64,000 bases of DNA from Anastatus disparis (taxonomy: Eukaryota; Arthropoda; Insecta; Hymenoptera; Eupelmidae): positions 211,001 to 275,000 of the forward strand of contig JAFFSR010000242.1 of assembly GCA_017163975.1 (NCBI GenBank). Direction: 5' to 3'. A program made the position numbers and the translations under genes. The first letter of the stretch is position 1. Every line of letters starts with the position of its first letter. Positions 11,681-22,827 of the stretch are shown here, piece after piece. The notes under the pieces are model-generated. The model was not told where the DNA came from and ran no database searches. It saw only the letters and a program-made list of their open reading frames with translations.

Positions 11681-12687
11681 TTTTTAATTGAGGAATCGTA
11701 TTGAATATATTGAGGGATCATTAGAGAAAATTCTCTCTCTCTATATATATATACATATATACAAAGTGCATAAAAATATATACGAAGGACCAATTATAAA
11801 TACAGTGTTTAAAAGTGAATTAAGAAAACGTAAAGTGCGACAAATAAAATATTATATTTCCAATACATATTATAAATATGCACAATAAATATTATACGCA
11901 AAATAGCGTCCATTAAATAAATTATTTAAACGCGAAGTGCAATATTTAAAGCGAATAGCGTCATTAAAAATAAACACGAAGTTGTCATTAAATATTAATA
12001 GTGTTATCTAAAACAAATAAATATATATACGCGAAGTGCATTATTAGCGAATTGCGTCAATTAATAAAAATATATATATTGTATTTAAATACATATATCA
12101 TACGCATAGTGCGTAATTAAAATATACAATCGTGAAATGCGCGATTAAAAATTATATACAATTAAAATAGTTGAATAAATAAGTTCATACATCAATTATT
12201 CTTAATAATTGTAAAACTATTTTTTTCCATTTTCTAAAAAGTTTCTTGCATTGATTTTTATAATATCAGTAATCTGATACATTAACAATTCATTAAAATC
12301 GTGAAAATAACATAATACATAACCTGACTCAACGTTAAGGATTGAAAGTCAGAACAAAACGGCATTTAAAAAAATAGACATTAGTCATTAAATAACTGTA
12401 AAGAGTATCGAACTCATAAAAATATTGACTCAGCAAAATTATCGTGTGACATACTCCCGGATATTTTCAACAACAGTTGGTCAAAGAAAGAAAAGAATTC
12501 AAAGCAAAAGTCAGCATTTTTATCTATTTTTTTCAGTAGGTCAGTGTCAAAGAAATTTTAAATGCATTATTTTTGGTTAACAAACGATATTTAAAAATAT
12601 AATCATTAATATTTATAAAATAATATTCTTTTTTCCGTGTTATGTGATCTTTATTGGAAAGTAAATAATGAATATTACAAATGAGTA

Positions 12688-13531
12688 ATAGTATATTATG
12701 CTACGTGGGGTAAAAATGCGGCATTCTAGGCCGGCATGGATTTAGCTCTCAAGGCGAAGCCGAGAGAGCTGAAATGCCGGCCTACAGTGTCGCATTTTTA
12801 TCCCAAGTGGCATATACGATTTTTTCTCATACCGGGCTAAAAACACGTACAACTTAGACTTATTGATAATTCATCATTAATGAAAAATCAACGCGAAAAA
12901 TCATCTGCTACTCTCGGTCGAATATGTTTCCTCTTTGTCTGCTACTCTCTCACTGATGATAATTCATTAAATAAACCATCAATATATCATTATAATACGC
13001 TCTTATTATACTCTTATTATGACACACTATAGATTATAATTCATAAAAATAAAACAAATATAATTCTAAAAAATAAAAAATTAAATCACACAATCAATCG
13101 CATCACTGATGATAATTCATGAAATAAATCATCAATACAATCGCATCACAAATTCTAACTTTTTATAACAAAAAGTATTATTAACAAACTTTTCTGTGAT
13201 ACATGTGAGAGAGTCGATGTTTGTAACCTATGAATAGAACAGGATAGACTTATATAATGCATATAAAAGAAAGAGAAAGAGAGAGAGCAAATGTTGTAGC
13301 TGATGTTTTCAAAAGAATAGGCTACAATATACATGAAACAAAGAAAGAGAGAGAGAGAGAGTTGACGCTTTTAACCGGTAAACAAAAAAGGATAAGCGTA
13401 TACTCCCCACTCTTAAAACACACTAAAGAGACTCGAGAATAAGTCGGAGCGTGCCGGTCTGAAAGCATAAATTTTTACTGCTTGCGTTCGACCGTTAATG
13501 ACGTGTTTTTAGCCGGGGTATGAGAAAAAAT
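12688..13531. mobile_element. Hairpin-ended insertion in the element C leader
   Basis: The segment opens with AATAGTATATTATGC and a 118-bp near-perfect hairpin (12697-12814, loop around GGCGAAGCCGAG). It then has a 28-31 bp inverted pair, 12819-12847 against 13501-13531, containing CATACCGGGCTAAAAACACG. The inside holds AT-rich direct repeats (ATCACTGATGATAATTCA) and a purine-rich GAGAGA tract, with no gene. Similar hairpins with the same outer word occur near 39.0, 58.3 and 62.2 kb. Confidence 0.55.
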
Positions 13532-13636
13532 AAATTTTAAAGATCTATCGGATTATTTAAAAGAAGGGAAAACACAGTGTTTATTATCATACACTAAATA
13601 AGAATTATTTGAAATTTGTCGAAAATTAACACAAAC

Positions 13637-15350
13637 ATGGCAAATACATCTGGATACTCACTGAAAGAAATTTCAAGATTAGTACCTGAAAAATTTACCT
13701 TTAGAAGATTATATAGAAAAATTAGAAATTGCAAAAGACATATTAAGTGAAGAACAATCGAAATTTATGAATTATTTAAGATTTAAGGTATCAGGAACAA
13801 TTCGTACTGCTATAAAAAGTAGTAGAATTGAAACTATAGAAGAATTTATTAAATTTATAAAAAAATTATATCCTGAGATTGATAATTTACACTCTTTATA
13901 TGCAAAATTAGAGCGAATTCAATAAGCAAAGCATGAATCAGTGATCGATTACATAGAAAGAATAACAAAATTAAGCTTAAAAATTAAAGATAAAAAGGAA
14001 AATGAAAATGGCATAACAAGAGATGCTTTACAACGTTTTAATAATGAACTGGACGCAAATACACTAAAATATTTTAAAGAAGGCTTAAGAGTCGGCCGTA
14101 TAGCGGTTTTCGTCTAATCTAAATTTTTGTTATAATTAATGAATTAAATATTTTTATACGAATGTAGGGGCTGAGCGCTGTAGAGCAAAAAACGAGCAAA
14201 GGATTCTATTCTATGAAAAAATATAAAATTTTCATTATTTTCCGAGTATAGTCCGAAACGGAAAAAATGAAATCAAGTTCAACTGTTTTTTCCGTTTCGG
14301 ACTATACTCGGAAAATAACGAAAATTTAGATTAGACAAGGACAAAGGTATACGGCCGACTCTTAAATAGTGAAATTAGATATGAAATAGGAAAAGTCCAG
14401 GATTTTTCAGAAGCAACTGAAAAAGCAATAAAAGTAGAAAAAAATTTGGAAAAATATAAAGATATTAGAACACAATCAGATCAAAATACAAAAAAAAATT
14501 ATGGTTAGTGATATCTTTGAAAAATCACCGAAACAAATAACATGCTGCCAAATATGTAAAGATATAGGTCATGAGGCGTTATGTTGCAATATTGCCAGTT
14601 GTGTATATTGTAAAGAACCAACTCACTCGTCATATCAGTGCACTAATACGAAAGATAAAATAAAATTAATATGCAAATTTTGTAATCAACTAGGACATTC
14701 AAGAGGTATGTGTACACTTTTAGATAACAATGAACAATATTGTCAATACTGCCAAGAAAATAGTCATCAAGTAAGTCGTTGTCCGATTATAAAAAAATAT
14801 GAATTATGCTGGAAATGCAAAAAGAACGGACACAATTCTGAATTATTTAATCAAATCGAAGAAAAGATTAATATGCCCACACAAACTTGTGACATTTGTA
14901 ATCAGAATCAAAACACTACAAATTGCGAAAAATTCAAGATATTTGTAAATCAAATTAAATCAGATGATCAAATAAGATGCCAATTATGTGACAGATGGGG
15001 TCACTCAGGTAGAGACTGCAGAAATAATTATAATGGAAATAATCGATATAATAATGAATATGGACAAAGAGGTCAACATAAATTTTGTAGATACTGTAAA
15101 ACTAAGGGACATAATATAGAGCAATGCAAGAAACGAGATTATCAAAATAAAAAAACTCAAAATAATAATCAAAATATACAATGTCCTTATTGTAAAAAAT
15201 TAGGTTACTCACTTGATACATGTTTTACAATTAAAAATTTAGAAAGAAAGCAAGAGAAATTTTGCACATTATGCAAAAAAAACCAATCATACGAATGAAC
15301 AATGTCAATCAAAAATAACCGAATCAAATAATACACAGGGAAACGCTTAG
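13637..15350 (+). pseudogene. gag: gag of element C with ten zinc knuckles
   Basis: Gag would build the intracellular particle and bind the RNA. The ATG at 13637 starts a frame that shifts within about 30 codons; the homologous frame then runs to a TAA near 13923 and is interrupted by a MITE at 14089-14361. From 14501 to 15298 an open stretch encodes ten CxxC units spaced 20-40 residues apart. Seven are complete CCHC knuckles, one lacks its last Cys, one lacks His, one has Tyr for His, and the tenth is cut by a slip in an A8 run near 15280. Ty3/gypsy Gag usually carries one or two knuckles. Element E has a shortened relative with one knuckle. Confidence 0.75.
14089..14361. mobile_element. Fold-back MITE, TTAA target
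   Basis: Inverted ends GAGTCGGCCGTAT / ATACGGCCGACTC are flanked by TTAA on both sides (14085-14088 and 14362-14365). The centre is a long palindrome around CCGTTTCGGACTATACTCGG. A second copy is at 54310-54682. It has no ORF, so it must be mobilised in trans by a TTAA-specific transposase (piggyBac-type is the usual candidate). It interrupts gag of element C. Confidence 0.85.
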
Positions 15351-15565
15351 ACTCATCTTGGAGAGAGCGAACAAGAGGAATTACAAAACAAAAGTCGCTC
15401 AATAATTATGAAGACATTCAATATTTTGCAAGAGAACACGAAATAGATTATGAATTCGAAACATGCGATACATTTGATAATATCGATATAAATAATTTAA
15501 GTGTTACATTAAACTGTAGTATAGAGAAAGAAATGCTATACGATACGATAGAATTCAAACCATAG

Positions 15566-15867
15566 ATGAAAAATGACTCAAAATTAGTAATAATACATGA
15601 GAACAAATCCAAAAATATGAACAATATAAATAAAGAAACTGAAATAAGTAATTCTGAAAATGATATAGATAAAAATATACCAATTTACGTATTCAAACTA
15701 GGGGATACACTACAATTTATTGAAATAAAAAATCCATTTACAGACGAAGTATGTAAATTATTAATAGATAAAGGTGCTCAACTTAATATAATAAAAGAAA
15801 AATTAGTACCACCTAATTCTATTAATGATAATATTAAAATATATTTATCAGGAATTTCTAATACACG
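15566..15867 (+). pseudogene. pro: Protease region of element C, 5' part (split by element D)
   Basis: This is the N-terminal part of a retroviral-type aspartic protease that processes Gag-Pol. The active-site loop reads LLIDKGAQLNII; the family motif is D-[ST]-G, so the Thr is replaced by Lys (codon 15770-15772), which should abolish activity. The frame runs into element D at 15868. After D, beyond the target duplication, the same frame continues at 33569. Upstream (15350-15565) a Cys/acid-rich linker from gag is readable with stops. Confidence 0.7.
15864..15867. repeat. Target-site duplication of element D (left)
   Basis: CACG, repeated at 33565-33568. The protease frame of element C continues across one copy. 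Confidence 0.85.
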
Positions 15868-16917
15868 TGTTACGACCGGATTTGGTTCGGTCGTTGAGTT
15901 CACAAAAAGAAATAAATTTCTTTTTATTGGAAACCAGTTTGTAGTCTCAGGACTTACCTCTCACCTTTTTACTATATATTTATTAAAATTAAATTCTAAT
16001 TTAGTTTTAAAATAATCAAATTTTATAAAAGTTAATATCAAGTTTTAATTACTTAAATAAATTCCTCTTTTTGTGTTTTCTTTTATTTTTATTTAATAAT
16101 TAATACACATGTTATTTAATATATATAATAATTTTCCTTACGATTAAATTTTCCAAGAAGAGAAGGAGAAGATATATATTTGTATCCCTTGAACTTCCGT
16201 CCTTTAATCTCCGCTTAGATTAACTTATTCCTACACGGTTAAGTTATCCGTGGCCAGATTAGTTTAGATTCTTCAACTCTCGGTCGTCCAGCGCTCAGCT
16301 AATTTATACGTTTATGTCGTCACTTGCACTTGTTTGTCTTTTTTCACTAAATATTTATTGATTTAATTTTTGCAAAAATATTTATTTATTTAAATGCAAA
16401 AATTGTAGTTTTATATTTTCTATACTATAATTTTTTTTCTATTAGCGAAGTAGGTTTCTAAGCTACTTCCTAATGAATTTTATGATAAATAAAATTGATT
16501 TAAAAAAACTAACACTGACTTTATCTCAGAGGACCAGCAGAGCCGACTTTAGCGGTTGCTATCGTATTATGACAAAAGGCGATGAGTGACGTAGGGGGCT
16601 GTTTTTATTGCCTTGAGCCGGGCGATCGAGAGATGGGAAATCCAATCAAAACCTGACATGCAGCTGAAATTTCTAGGACAGAAAATCGTCCGATTGTTTT
16701 AGAGTTCATTGGCTTGCTTACCAATGAATTCTTGTACCTTCTTCTCCGTCTCTTCTTTACATTTGAAGTTTTCGCAATTTTTAAAAATGCTGACTCGGGA
16801 CATCGCATGGAACTACTTTTTGTTTGAATTGAAAAAAAAATAGGTTAATGAAAAATTCCAATCTTTAATATAATTCATTTAATAATTTATAAGGGTTTAG
16901 TTCCATGGGATGTCACA
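15868..16917 (-). repeat. 3' LTR of element D
   Basis: 1050 bp. On the minus strand it starts TGTGACATCC and ends CGTAACA, and it matches 32515-33564 with about eight mismatches. It directly follows the polypurine tract at 16918-16928. Confidence 0.9.
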
Positions 16918-16932
16918 CCTTCCCCCTCAGGT
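16918..16932 (-). promoter_or_regulatory. Polypurine tract of element D
   Basis: On the minus strand CCTGAGGGGGAAGG lies immediately before the LTR start TGTGACATCC. It is the expected primer for plus-strand DNA synthesis and fixes the orientation. Confidence 0.8.
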
Positions 16933-17181
16933 CGATTGTCGTCCCGACAATCAGCGTGAGAGTTGCAGAACGGACCGAATCTTACAGATGTAGTATATAT
17001 AAACAAAAATGATTTTCGAGACATTGAGTCATAATTTGGCTGTTTTATTTTAGTTACCCTATAATTATAGTTTCTATAATAATAAAAAAAAATACATTGG
17101 TTAAATATGGATGTATAGGTAGTAGTATTTATATATATCTACCTATATTATATAGTTATATGAACCAAAATTCAGTCGTTG

Positions 17182-17343
17182 CCCCCCACATCCCCCCCCG
17201 ACCCCCCCACAGCCCCCCACAGCCCCCCACATGATTTTTATTAATTAAATAACGTAAATTTACGTTATTTTATGTTATCGATCATTACCCCCCCGCCCCC
17301 CCCCCGCGTCCCCCCACAGACCCCCCACCCCCCCCAATCCCCC
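17182..17343 (+). repeat. C-rich low-complexity tract
   Basis: Repeated CCCCCCACA units with C-runs up to nine or ten are split by an AT-rich palindrome near 17245-17280 (AACGTAAATTTACGTT). This is extreme against the AT-rich surroundings. It stands where the Rep and N-terminal helicase coding should be. Confidence 0.85.
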
Positions 17344-17370
17344 ACAACCCCCCACAATTTATTATATTTT

Positions 17371-19000
17371 TGAAGAAGCATGTCAAGTTATGTTACCAAT
17401 ACAACTACGTAAATTTTTTGCATGTTTTTTACTATGTGAAAGTATTCAAGGTAAAATTATTTGGAACAAATATAAAAAATTTTTACAGAAGATTTTAAAG
17501 ATAATAAAGAAAATAAAGCTTTATCACATATTAATCAAATATTAAATTTAGAAGATATGTCATGTGAAAATTTTGGTTTACCAGAACCAAATAAAACATA
17601 CATTGAAGAAAATGAAGAAATTAATGATGAAATTATAAATTTTAGTAAAAAAAAATTTGATAAAATGTATAAACAATTAAATAATGATCAAAAACAAATT
17701 TTTGAAAAAATAATAAATAATAAACAAAAAATATTTTTCATAGATGGACCAGGAGGTTCCGGAAAAACTTTCTTATACAAAACATTAATATATTATTATA
17801 TAAGCATTAAAAAAAATTTTTATCGATGGCTTGGACCGGAATAGCTTCAATTTTATTACCTAAAGGTTTAACAAGTCACAGAACTTTTAGATTACCATTG
17901 GATTTAAATAACATTGAAAGCGCATTTTTAAAATTTAATTCAGATAAAAAAAAATTAAGAGAAACAGATATAATTATATGGGATGAAGCATCTATGATTC
18001 CTAAAAAAGCTTTAGAAATCGTAGACAAAACTTTAAAAGATGTTTGTCATAATGATAAAAGTTTTGGTGGAAAAATAATTATTTTAGGTGGAGATTTTCG
18101 ACAAATTCTACCAGTATTAAAATATGGAAGAAGAAATACTATAATTGAAGAGACTATAAAATATTCAAATCTTTGGCCCTTATTTCATATTTTTAAATTA
18201 AAAAAAAACATAAGATCTAATAATGACAGTTTCTCTTCATTTTTATTAAATATAGGAGAAGGAAACATTAATCCATTTATTATTCCAGAAGAATGGAAAA
18301 CTAATGACGTCTGTGCCAAAATTTATAAAAACATTAACGAAAATTATTGTTTTTCAAAAAATGTCATTTTGAGTACACATAATGAAGATGTAAATATTTT
18401 AAATAACAGAATTTTAAAATTAATTAAGAATGAAACAAAAACTTATTATAGCATTGACTATGCAACATACAAAGGTGTAGATCAAACGGATGATAATATT
18501 CATTTGAATTATCCAATAGAAATGTTAAATAACATAAGAGAAGGATTACCTCCACACGAACTGAAATTAAAAGTAAATACCATAATTATGTTAATTCGAA
18601 ATTTAAGTATAAAAATGGATTATGTAATGGAACGCGATTAAAAATAACTAAATTATTCAAATATAACATAGAAGCACAAATAATTACTGGAGAAAATAAA
18701 GGAAATAAAGTTTTTATACCACGTATTACATTAAACACTAATGAATCATCATCTTTACCATTTATTTTATATAGAAAACAATTTCCTGTTATATTAGCTT
18801 TTGCTATAACAATTAATAAATCTCAAGGCCAAAGTTTCGAAAATATAGGAATATTCATCAAAAAACCTTTATTTTCTCACGGGCAATTATATGTTGCTCT
18901 TTCACGTTGTAAAAATGTAAATAAAATATATATTCAAAATGAATCGGAAAACAAAGATATTATACCTAACATAGTTTGGAAAGAAATATTAGAAAAATAA
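17371..19000 (+). pseudogene. Helitron PIF1-like helicase, broken
   Basis: The C-terminal helicase half of a Helitron Rep/helicase, which unwinds DNA during rolling-circle transposition. Visible motifs: the upstream conserved block ending in FGLPEP (near 17580), Walker A DGPGGSGKT (about 17745), Walker B IIIWDEASM (about 17975), GGDFRQILPV (about 18090), and the C-terminal INKSQGQSF and FSHGQLYVALSRC blocks (about 18815-18910). The gene is split by frameshifts near 17820 and 18612 and has a short decayed stretch before 17557. The catalytic motifs are intact in separate frames. No HUH Rep part remains. Confidence 0.85.
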
Positions 19001-19148
19001 TTTTATTATAATTTAACAAAAATTTAATGTTATTTAAATAAATTTTTTATAAATTATTTTATTAATTAAACTTTATTTTTTTCAGGTTATATTTATATTA
19101 ATTATAAACATTAAAAATTTTTAATAATATATAAATAAAAAAAACATA

Positions 19149-19601
19149 ATGGAATGGAATTCAATTAATGATGTTGAAATTGACAATGTTAATGATCAAC
19201 AAATGATTGAATGGGATCCAATAGAAGGTCATTATGTTGAAATTAACAATGTCAATGATCAACAATTGATGGAAAATTTAAATGATCAAATTGAAGAACA
19301 TTTAAATTTCCAAGAAGAATATGAATATTATTTAGAAAGTCTAGATAATAATAGTTCAATAAGCAATACAATAATTTCTAAATTAAATAATATTATTAAT
19401 TCGTATATAGAGGAAAATAATGAACAATTTGAATTTAAAAATTGGAATGAAGTACCAGAGTATTATAAATATTATGCGAATGAAATTATAAAATATAAAA
19501 TAAATATAAGCGAACCAATAGCAGAATATTACTTTAATCAAAGTCATGAAATTTATTCTAATTATTTATTAAGATTAGCTAACATTATTAATAAAATATG
19601 A
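19149..19601 (+). CDS. Hypothetical acidic 150-aa protein in Helitron
   Basis: An intact ORF begins with ATG at 19149, between the helicase and the Helitron 3' end. The N-terminal 45 residues contain an imperfect internal duplication (ND/VEINNVNDQQ-type, repeated about 22 residues apart). The remainder is Asn/Glu/Ile/Tyr-rich and probably helical. I do not recognise it. It may be a captured host exon or an accessory Helitron gene. Uniform AT-rich codon use matches the helicase, so it has been resident as long as that gene. Confidence 0.4.
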   Translation: MEWNSINDVEIDNVNDQQMIEWDPIEGHYVEINNVNDQQLMENLNDQIEEHLNFQEEYEYYLESLDNNSSISNTIISKLNNIINSYIEENNEQFEFKNWNEVPEYYKYYANEIIKYKINISEPIAEYYFNQSHEIYSNYLLRLANIINKI

Positions 19602-20771
19602 AAAATTAAAATAAATCATAAATATTTAAATATATAATAATAAATTAAAAAAAAATTTTTTAAATTATTAATATTATTAAAAACAAAAAAAATTAGAATA
19701 TTTAAAAATTAACTAAAATATTTAAAAGTTATGATTATTTAAAATTTATAAAACGAAATTTTAATAAATAAATAATTTAACTAATAACAACAATAAATAA
19801 AAATTCATATTCATAACTTTTATACAGGTAAATATAGTATAAGTAAGTATAAAATAATTTAAAATTATTTTATTTATTTATTTGTTATATAAATAACTAA
19901 ATTTTAAATAAAATATGATATAATGATCATGTAATAATTTCATTTACAATATCATAATAAATTTATAAATTTTAGTATGAATTTTTGATATATCTCATAA
20001 AATGTTTAAAATGAGAAAAAAGATATAAAAAAGAATTATAACAAAATAATCCTATAAATCTTATAAAACTCAAAATCATTACGATATATCAAATAATATA
20101 CTAAATTATCAACAAAATTTTCAATATATTTTAAACTAATGATCATTAATATCATAACAATAATAACACTATTTTTAAGTTATACTACATATAATTAAAT
20201 ATATTATAAATATTTAAAATAAAATATATTTTATAAGACTAAGTGGTTTTTAGGGCTACTGGCGAGGGTTTCCACTAATCAAAAAATCTAACGCGCCATC
20301 AAGGTACCTCTATGTTACACACCTTTTTTAAAACTTCATATATTATATAATTATATTAACGAAAAAATTTTACAAATTTATTCAAAATTAATATTGATTT
20401 AAAAATAAATATTTATAAGTTATATTGATAAAGGTTTGAAATGTAAGGTGGTGTGGAAAGCCGAACCTCAACACTATATGTCTCTTCTTTTTTTATAAAA
20501 ATAAAAAAATAATGAATTAATAATAATTATATATATCTCTTCTTTTTGAAATATAATGAACAAAATAGTGTTGAGGTATTTTTATATAAAGTAACATAAA
20601 TAATTAATATTAATAGAAATAGTAAAAATATTTATTTAGAGTTTAGATAAAAATTATATTATATAATAAATTAAATAATATTACATTATATAATATAATA
20701 TTAATAAAAAAAGTTTAATATATAATTATATTTATAGCATAACTGGGGGTTGAGCGCGAGCAGGGGTACCC
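19602..20771. other. AT-rich Helitron 3' region, no gene
   Basis: Very AT-rich, with no ORF. Two GC-richer islands stand out: 20242-20290 (TAGGGCTACTGGCGAGGGTTT) and 20440-20475 (GGTGTGGAAAGCCGAACCTC). The word GTTGAGGT near 20570 inversely repeats part of the second (CCTCAAC). Confidence 0.4.
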
Positions 20772-20774
20772 CTA

Positions 20775-20775
<1 letters not shown>

Positions 20776-20823
<48 letters not shown>

Positions 20824-20830
20824 TTTTTTT
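20776..20830. repeat. (TA)n followed by poly-T
   Basis: About 15 TA units, then about 25 T, immediately after the Helitron CTAG end. Confidence 0.95.
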
Positions 20831-21108
20831 ATAGGTCACTGAAAGAAATACACTATTAATTACAAGAAAATATACCATTCAATTATTTTATAATTATTTT
20901 GATTTTAGATTGTCGTTAATTTGTAAGGTTTTGGAATGTATATAGTATCGGTGCCTATAATATTACAAAACTAAAAAGGAATATTGCTATAGTACATAGA
21001 ATATTAAATTTAATGTTTCAAGTTAATGATTGAAGTTCTTGAATGTTTATTTTGAAATCTTCTTTGAAAGGTGATGATTGAATCGTTACGTGGTTGCTTC
21101 TATTAAGG

Positions 21109-22827
21109 TCAGGCGTAGGTGATGCTTTGTTGAGGTAAGTCTGCATCAAGAGAGCAAACGGAGAAGGAACGTTCGAGATTTCGAGTCTCGTGGTTAGTAC
21201 TGTTTGTATTATTGTTGTGAGGGTTAGGTAGTGTTGATATTAATAAGGTTTGACGATTGGGAGGAATCTGTTGGATAGGCTGTAGAGTAACATAGGTAGT
21301 TTCGGGTTTAGTTACTGATCGTCCTTTGGTGCATTCTTCCAGTTCTATGGTGTTAATTCTTCTGCAACGCCTGTTTTGTCTTTTACATTTTGGGAATTTA
21401 CATTTCCAACTAAGAATAATAATTATTGTTATTATTAGTAAATTAGTAGTAAATCCGGCGTCAATATACGTATAAGTGCGGTAGCGTTCGTGATGTTGTG
21501 TAGCAATATCCTTAAATTTTGATTCAATTTCGTTTAATGAAATAATATCGTTATTTTCTTTCCATTTCTTTAACTGAGTAGTCGTTTCGATCTCTAAAGT
21601 TTTCGGTATTGTGAAAAAGGTAGTAGGTTGTTGTAGGGACAATAATGGTGGAAGATCGTAAGTTATGTTGGGGTTGTAAACGTAAGTTTCATTTATTTCT
21701 ATGGTGTTTATTCCATAAATGGTTATATGTTGATTGTACGCGGTGCATTGGCCCTGTAAAGTAAAAATTCCGGTTCCTAATAGTTGAACGTTAATGTCTA
21801 GTTTGCCTGGACACGAGATTTGTAGAGGTATTGGATTCAATGTAGAGAAAAGCCATTCATCTGTTGAATCTAGTTTCTTCCAATGAGGTGTGGGATTAGT
21901 ACTTATTAATAACTTGCAACTTCTTATGGCTTGTGAAGTTGGTTGTGAATATAAGGAATATTCACAATTTGGCGAGCTTGAAGGAGAAAGTACAGGGTAT
22001 TTGGGTAAACAAAGAAGAGAATATTTACTTTTTAAACAATCGTTTAGGTAAGTAGAATCAGCTAAGAAATATTTTTGTGAGTCAGGTGTAACTATTAAGT
22101 TGGTAAATTCCGGTTTTATACTCGCATACCCTGTGAAATTGTTATAAATTTCCTTAGGGACTGGTAAAGCATGTATTTTGTAGTTTAGAAACTTAGTATG
22201 GTCTGTAAGTGGGAAGTCTATTATAATGTTCATTTTTCCTTGAATTAAGAAAATGTTAGTTTTAGAAAGTGTCAATAACTTTTCTAAGGTTATTGTAGTA
22301 TGATCTAGAGGAAGAGCGTGGTCTACGTTTTGTTTGTTTATTTCAGTAAGTAATGATTTGAATTGATTTTGACTTAGAATCAATGGATGTAAGTGTCCAT
22401 GTGAAGTACCTTCAATTGTTTCAAGCAAAGTTTTCAGAGATTCTATATGGTAGTTTATTGATTGTGCAAATTGTGCCGACCATATGACCATGGATTGGAT
22501 TGCAACACTTTTGGATTGCTCTGTTGATGTTGTATTGATTAGAGTTAAAATTACATTATGTAATCTGTTTAATTCTTTTTCATAATTATTAAGTTTTTGA
22601 TGGATATGGTTTAGGTTAGAACTAACTATATGCGTTTGGTTCGCTGCAAGTTTAGCGACAGATTCCTGGTTTTCGTGCAAGGAGTTTATTTGTTGATTGA
22701 TTTCTTCTCTGTCTTCTGCGTCCATGGTGCCGAACAGTTTTTTGCTGGCCCATCCTATAAATTCTATTGGTGCTCCTCTTTTGGTTAAGATAGGGGATAG
22801 GTCAGTCTTATGTGATTCTGAGGTCAC
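21109..22827 (-). pseudogene. env: env of element D, 5'-truncated
   Basis: F-like fusion glycoprotein of the errantivirus type. Readable without interruption from the last residues before the furin-type site (TKRG) through the fusion-peptide-like segment, the heptad region and ectodomain to a hydrophobic anchor (about residues 470-490) and basic tail. Compared with copy 1, the first 145 or so codons (signal peptide and most of the surface part) are gone. The frame has no ATG upstream of the cleavage site and begins inside the end of pol. It cannot make a secreted envelope as it stands. Confidence 0.85.

Larger units (their letters stand above)
11662..13636 (+). other. Leader of element C with short tandem repeats
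   Basis: Untranslated leader between the LTR and gag. From about 11930 to 12170 the motif pair CGCGAAGTGCATTATTA and GCGAATAGCGTCATTAAA recurs in degenerate tandem. The same motif pair fills the leader of element E (48121-48430). The rest is AT-rich. A hairpin-ended insertion occupies 12688-13531. Confidence 0.55.
17138..20775 (+). mobile_element. Helitron in the 3' region of element D
   Basis: The 3' end is well marked: a GC-rich hairpin (GCGCGAGC, then AGGGGTACCCCT) followed by CTAG at 20772-20775 and then T, the standard Helitron terminus. The proposed 5' end TCTACC at 17138, preceded by A, fits the TC start and A|T target, but is chosen by pattern only. Inside are a C-rich tract, a decayed PIF1-like helicase and a 150-aa ORF. 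No Rep (HUH) domain is present, so this is a deletion derivative that would need help in trans. Confidence 0.7.

Noticed and set aside
16605..16808. 67-codon minus-strand ORF, repeated at 33252-33455
   Set aside because: It lies inside the element D LTRs, so it is duplicated with them; nothing shows that it is translated.
20242..20475. GC-richer islands as possible tRNA or snRNA genes
   Set aside because: No cloverleaf, anticodon arm or box motifs could be built from them.
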